Origin: Opisthocomus hoazin
Taxonomy: Eukaryota; Chordata; Aves; Opisthocomiformes; Opisthocomidae
Assembly (NCBI RefSeq): GCF_030867145.1
Contig: NC_134427.1
Span: 19,243,001-19,307,000 of the forward strand
DNA: 64,000 nt
Direction of reading: 5' to 3'
Under the pieces are notes generated by a model that worked only from the letters and a program-made list of their open reading frames with translations, did no database searches and was not told the origin of the DNA. Position numbers and translations under genes: made by a program. How positions within the stretch are numbered: the first letter of the stretch is position 1; every line of letters starts with the position of its first letter. This document shows, piece after piece, positions 62,181 to 64,000 of this stretch.

Positions 62181-64000
62181 CTAAGGAAAAAGAAAACATT
62201 AAACTCTCTAAATAAATTACATGAACTCTCTCATTTACATGAAAATGTTCAAAACTCTTGAGTTCTAAAATACTTCAGTTTTCCAAAAACATTCAATATT
62301 TATGCATTAATAAGATTAGCTTAGTTATTGTTTATCTGTCTTTACCTTAGTGCAACCTTCTTTATAACTAGAGAGATATTTACTGAAATATTCAAACTTC
62401 TTGACAATGAGTTTTCAGGATTGTCTGTATCTTCCAAAGTGACACCCCAAAAGACTGATCTCATCTTTCATCTTGTTTCGATAAAGCAAGTTACACCCTG
62501 CCAGCATACTATGCCAGATTTTAGGAAAAGAGGTCTTCAAGTATATCTTTAAAGCAGAGAGAAAAGGAATCAAAGCTATGAAGTAATGCTTCGCTGTGGC
62601 ACACAGACTAGTTTTTTGTGATAAGACACTGTAAAGCTCCAAACTGGCAAAAATCTATCCAGTCTTAGATCATGAACTCACTGTTGTATTTTTTATTCAA
62701 ACAGCACCCAAAATGTAGCAGGCCCTAAATGCTTTTAGATCAAGGCCTCCAAGCAATCTGAAAGTGATCAAGATTAAATGCCGTAAGGTCATATATAAAC
62801 CAAAAAATATTTCCAATACAACTCTAAAAGTATCTGCATTGCAGTTAGTAACCGTTGGCTTTGTTAATGGAACTCATTTGACCTGGACATTTTCTTGTAT
62901 CCCATCCCAAAAATCTCTTACCAAATACTGAATAATTATAATAAAACAGAGTATACACTATTATATATGTTCTATGTACATTGAAAAGAGTGACTCCATG
63001 TGCTTTTCTTCCCAACTCCAAGCAGGAAGCTTTCTTCTGAGAAAAAAAGCCAGAAAAATGTGTCTTATCTCTATTAAATTCAATGAAGCAATTTCTGAAC
63101 CACAAGCTATCCTCAAATTACCTAGTAGCATAAATCTTAATCTACAACTGGTCTATTTGCAATGAAGTGAACAGGTGACCTTTCGCCCTGGAATTAGTCT
63201 CTATTTTCTCAGCATCTGTAACCTGTACATTGCCTCAGCCAGCACATTACGTGATGGAAAACGATCCAGCCTGCACACTTTCTTGATCCTGAACATTCTG
63301 AAACAGCCAAGCATATGACTCTTCTCCGAGACGTTAATACCCTCAAGCTTAGCCACATTCCTCAAGTTCTACAGTTTCCACAGCTTCCTCTACCAAAGGG
63401 GTTCCATGGCCTTGGGTGAAAGCTGTCTAATTCAGAATGGACGCAGACAATTCTGCCACTGCATGAATTTAAAAAAAAAAAAAAAAAAAAGAAAAAATTA
63501 CTCCAGGACATTTTTCTTTACAGCTCCCTACTGGAAGTATTCCAGCCCCATGCATGTGGTTTTGCAAACAGAGTATTATAATGAGTCATTTCTACCACAT
63601 CCATGTAAAAGTAACCCCACATCCCCTAGTACAGGTGCAACCTTAAATCCGGGTGTCACGCTTGTGCTCTGGAATGCGACAGTCCTGCTGGAGCTAAAAT
63701 ACTCTCACTTCAACCAACAAAACCCCTCACATTCCACCTACACAACAGTTTTTAGATAAAAAGGGAACAAGTCTGAGAAAACCTGAGTGCAAGCCACCCC
63801 AGCATACATTGCACCCCCAAACGCAGAACAAAAGAGAGCCTCTGTCCCAAAAATCTACACACTGTAGATGAACAGAGATGATAAAAAGTAAAAGACAGAA
63901 GTAGAAAGATGACAGTCAATGTCAGAAGCATTTTACATCATTTCAATTTATGTACTTGCACTCAAAGACTTAGGAGCTGTAGGTAAAGAGTGATGACAAG
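62181..64000 (-). other. SMARCA1: SMARCA1 intron, partial (continues beyond right edge)
   Basis: This stretch lies upstream of the FQRRCNTL exon in the minus-strand gene. No frame here encodes the expected preceding SLIDE sequence, so it is called intron only. It is AT-rich with a 20-base A run at 63471-63490. The short open frames (62328-62552, 62845-63105, 63406-63759) have no recognisable domains and are treated as chance. Confidence 0.85.
63471..63490 (+). repeat. 20-base A homopolymer in SMARCA1 intron
   Basis: A20 followed by GAAAAAATTA. It is intronic relative to SMARCA1 and reads as T-rich in the sense direction of the gene. Confidence 0.9.

Noticed and set aside
62845-63105. Additional upstream SMARCA1 exon
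   Set aside because: The translation shows no SLIDE-domain motifs and no flanking splice sites in the right phase, so the preceding exon must be outside the window.
1-64000. CRISPR arrays, operons, phage or endogenous retroviral LTR-type structures
   Set aside because: No regularly spaced direct repeats, no ribosome-binding-site-led gene strings, and no paired LTRs or retroviral frames are visible.

Overview
The window is nuclear DNA from a bird (or very close relative). Three things point there: a well-preserved CR1 LINE 3' end with the avian-type (ATTCTGTG)n tail at about 20645-20952, a low density of other interspersed repeats, and intron-containing vertebrate coding sequence at the right end. 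There are no bacterial-style operons, no long open frames (longest 185 codons, in a GC-rich patch where several frames are open by chance), no CRISPR array and no rRNA gene.

The only gene I can name is SMARCA1 (SNF2L, ISWI-family chromatin remodelling ATPase). It lies on the minus strand and enters from the right edge. Two 3'-most coding exons are visible: 62070-62180 (37 codons, end of the SLIDE region plus a charged tail) and 61297-61368 (23 codons plus TGA). They are joined phase 0 across a 701-bp intron with clean GT/AG ends. The C-terminus, ending KKVKS, is the SNF2L type and not the SNF2H/SMARCA5 type. A 3' UTR of about 0.4 kb follows, with an AATAAA on the minus strand at 60935-60930. 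The preceding SMARCA1 exon is not in the window, so 62181-64000 is intron.

Everything from 1 to about 60.9 kb looks like a gene desert 3' of SMARCA1. It contains: (i) the young CR1 and an ancient, amniote-type CR1 relic (about 19258-19400); (ii) a tRNA-derived SINE-like relic with a B-box at 44563-44573, followed by a perfect 10-bp inverted repeat; (iii) two orphan CpG-dense patches (about 8145-8530 and 27605-27745); (iv) several AT-rich, ORF-poor, homeodomain-motif-rich stretches that read like conserved non-coding elements, the largest about 10740-12060; and (v) simple A/T runs and one AC microsatellite.

The most interesting unproven items are exon-like islands with good splice signals and open frames. 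One at 36981-37058 (+) would encode a start methionine and a secretory signal peptide, followed by a second possible exon at 37157-37298 ending in a consensus donor. One at 29647-29850 (-) has GC-rich third positions and a terminal stop. One at 52014-52178 is exon-like on both strands. None matches a family I recognise, and chance is a serious alternative for each. I see no clear new biological system. Conservation and RNA evidence would decide these candidates.
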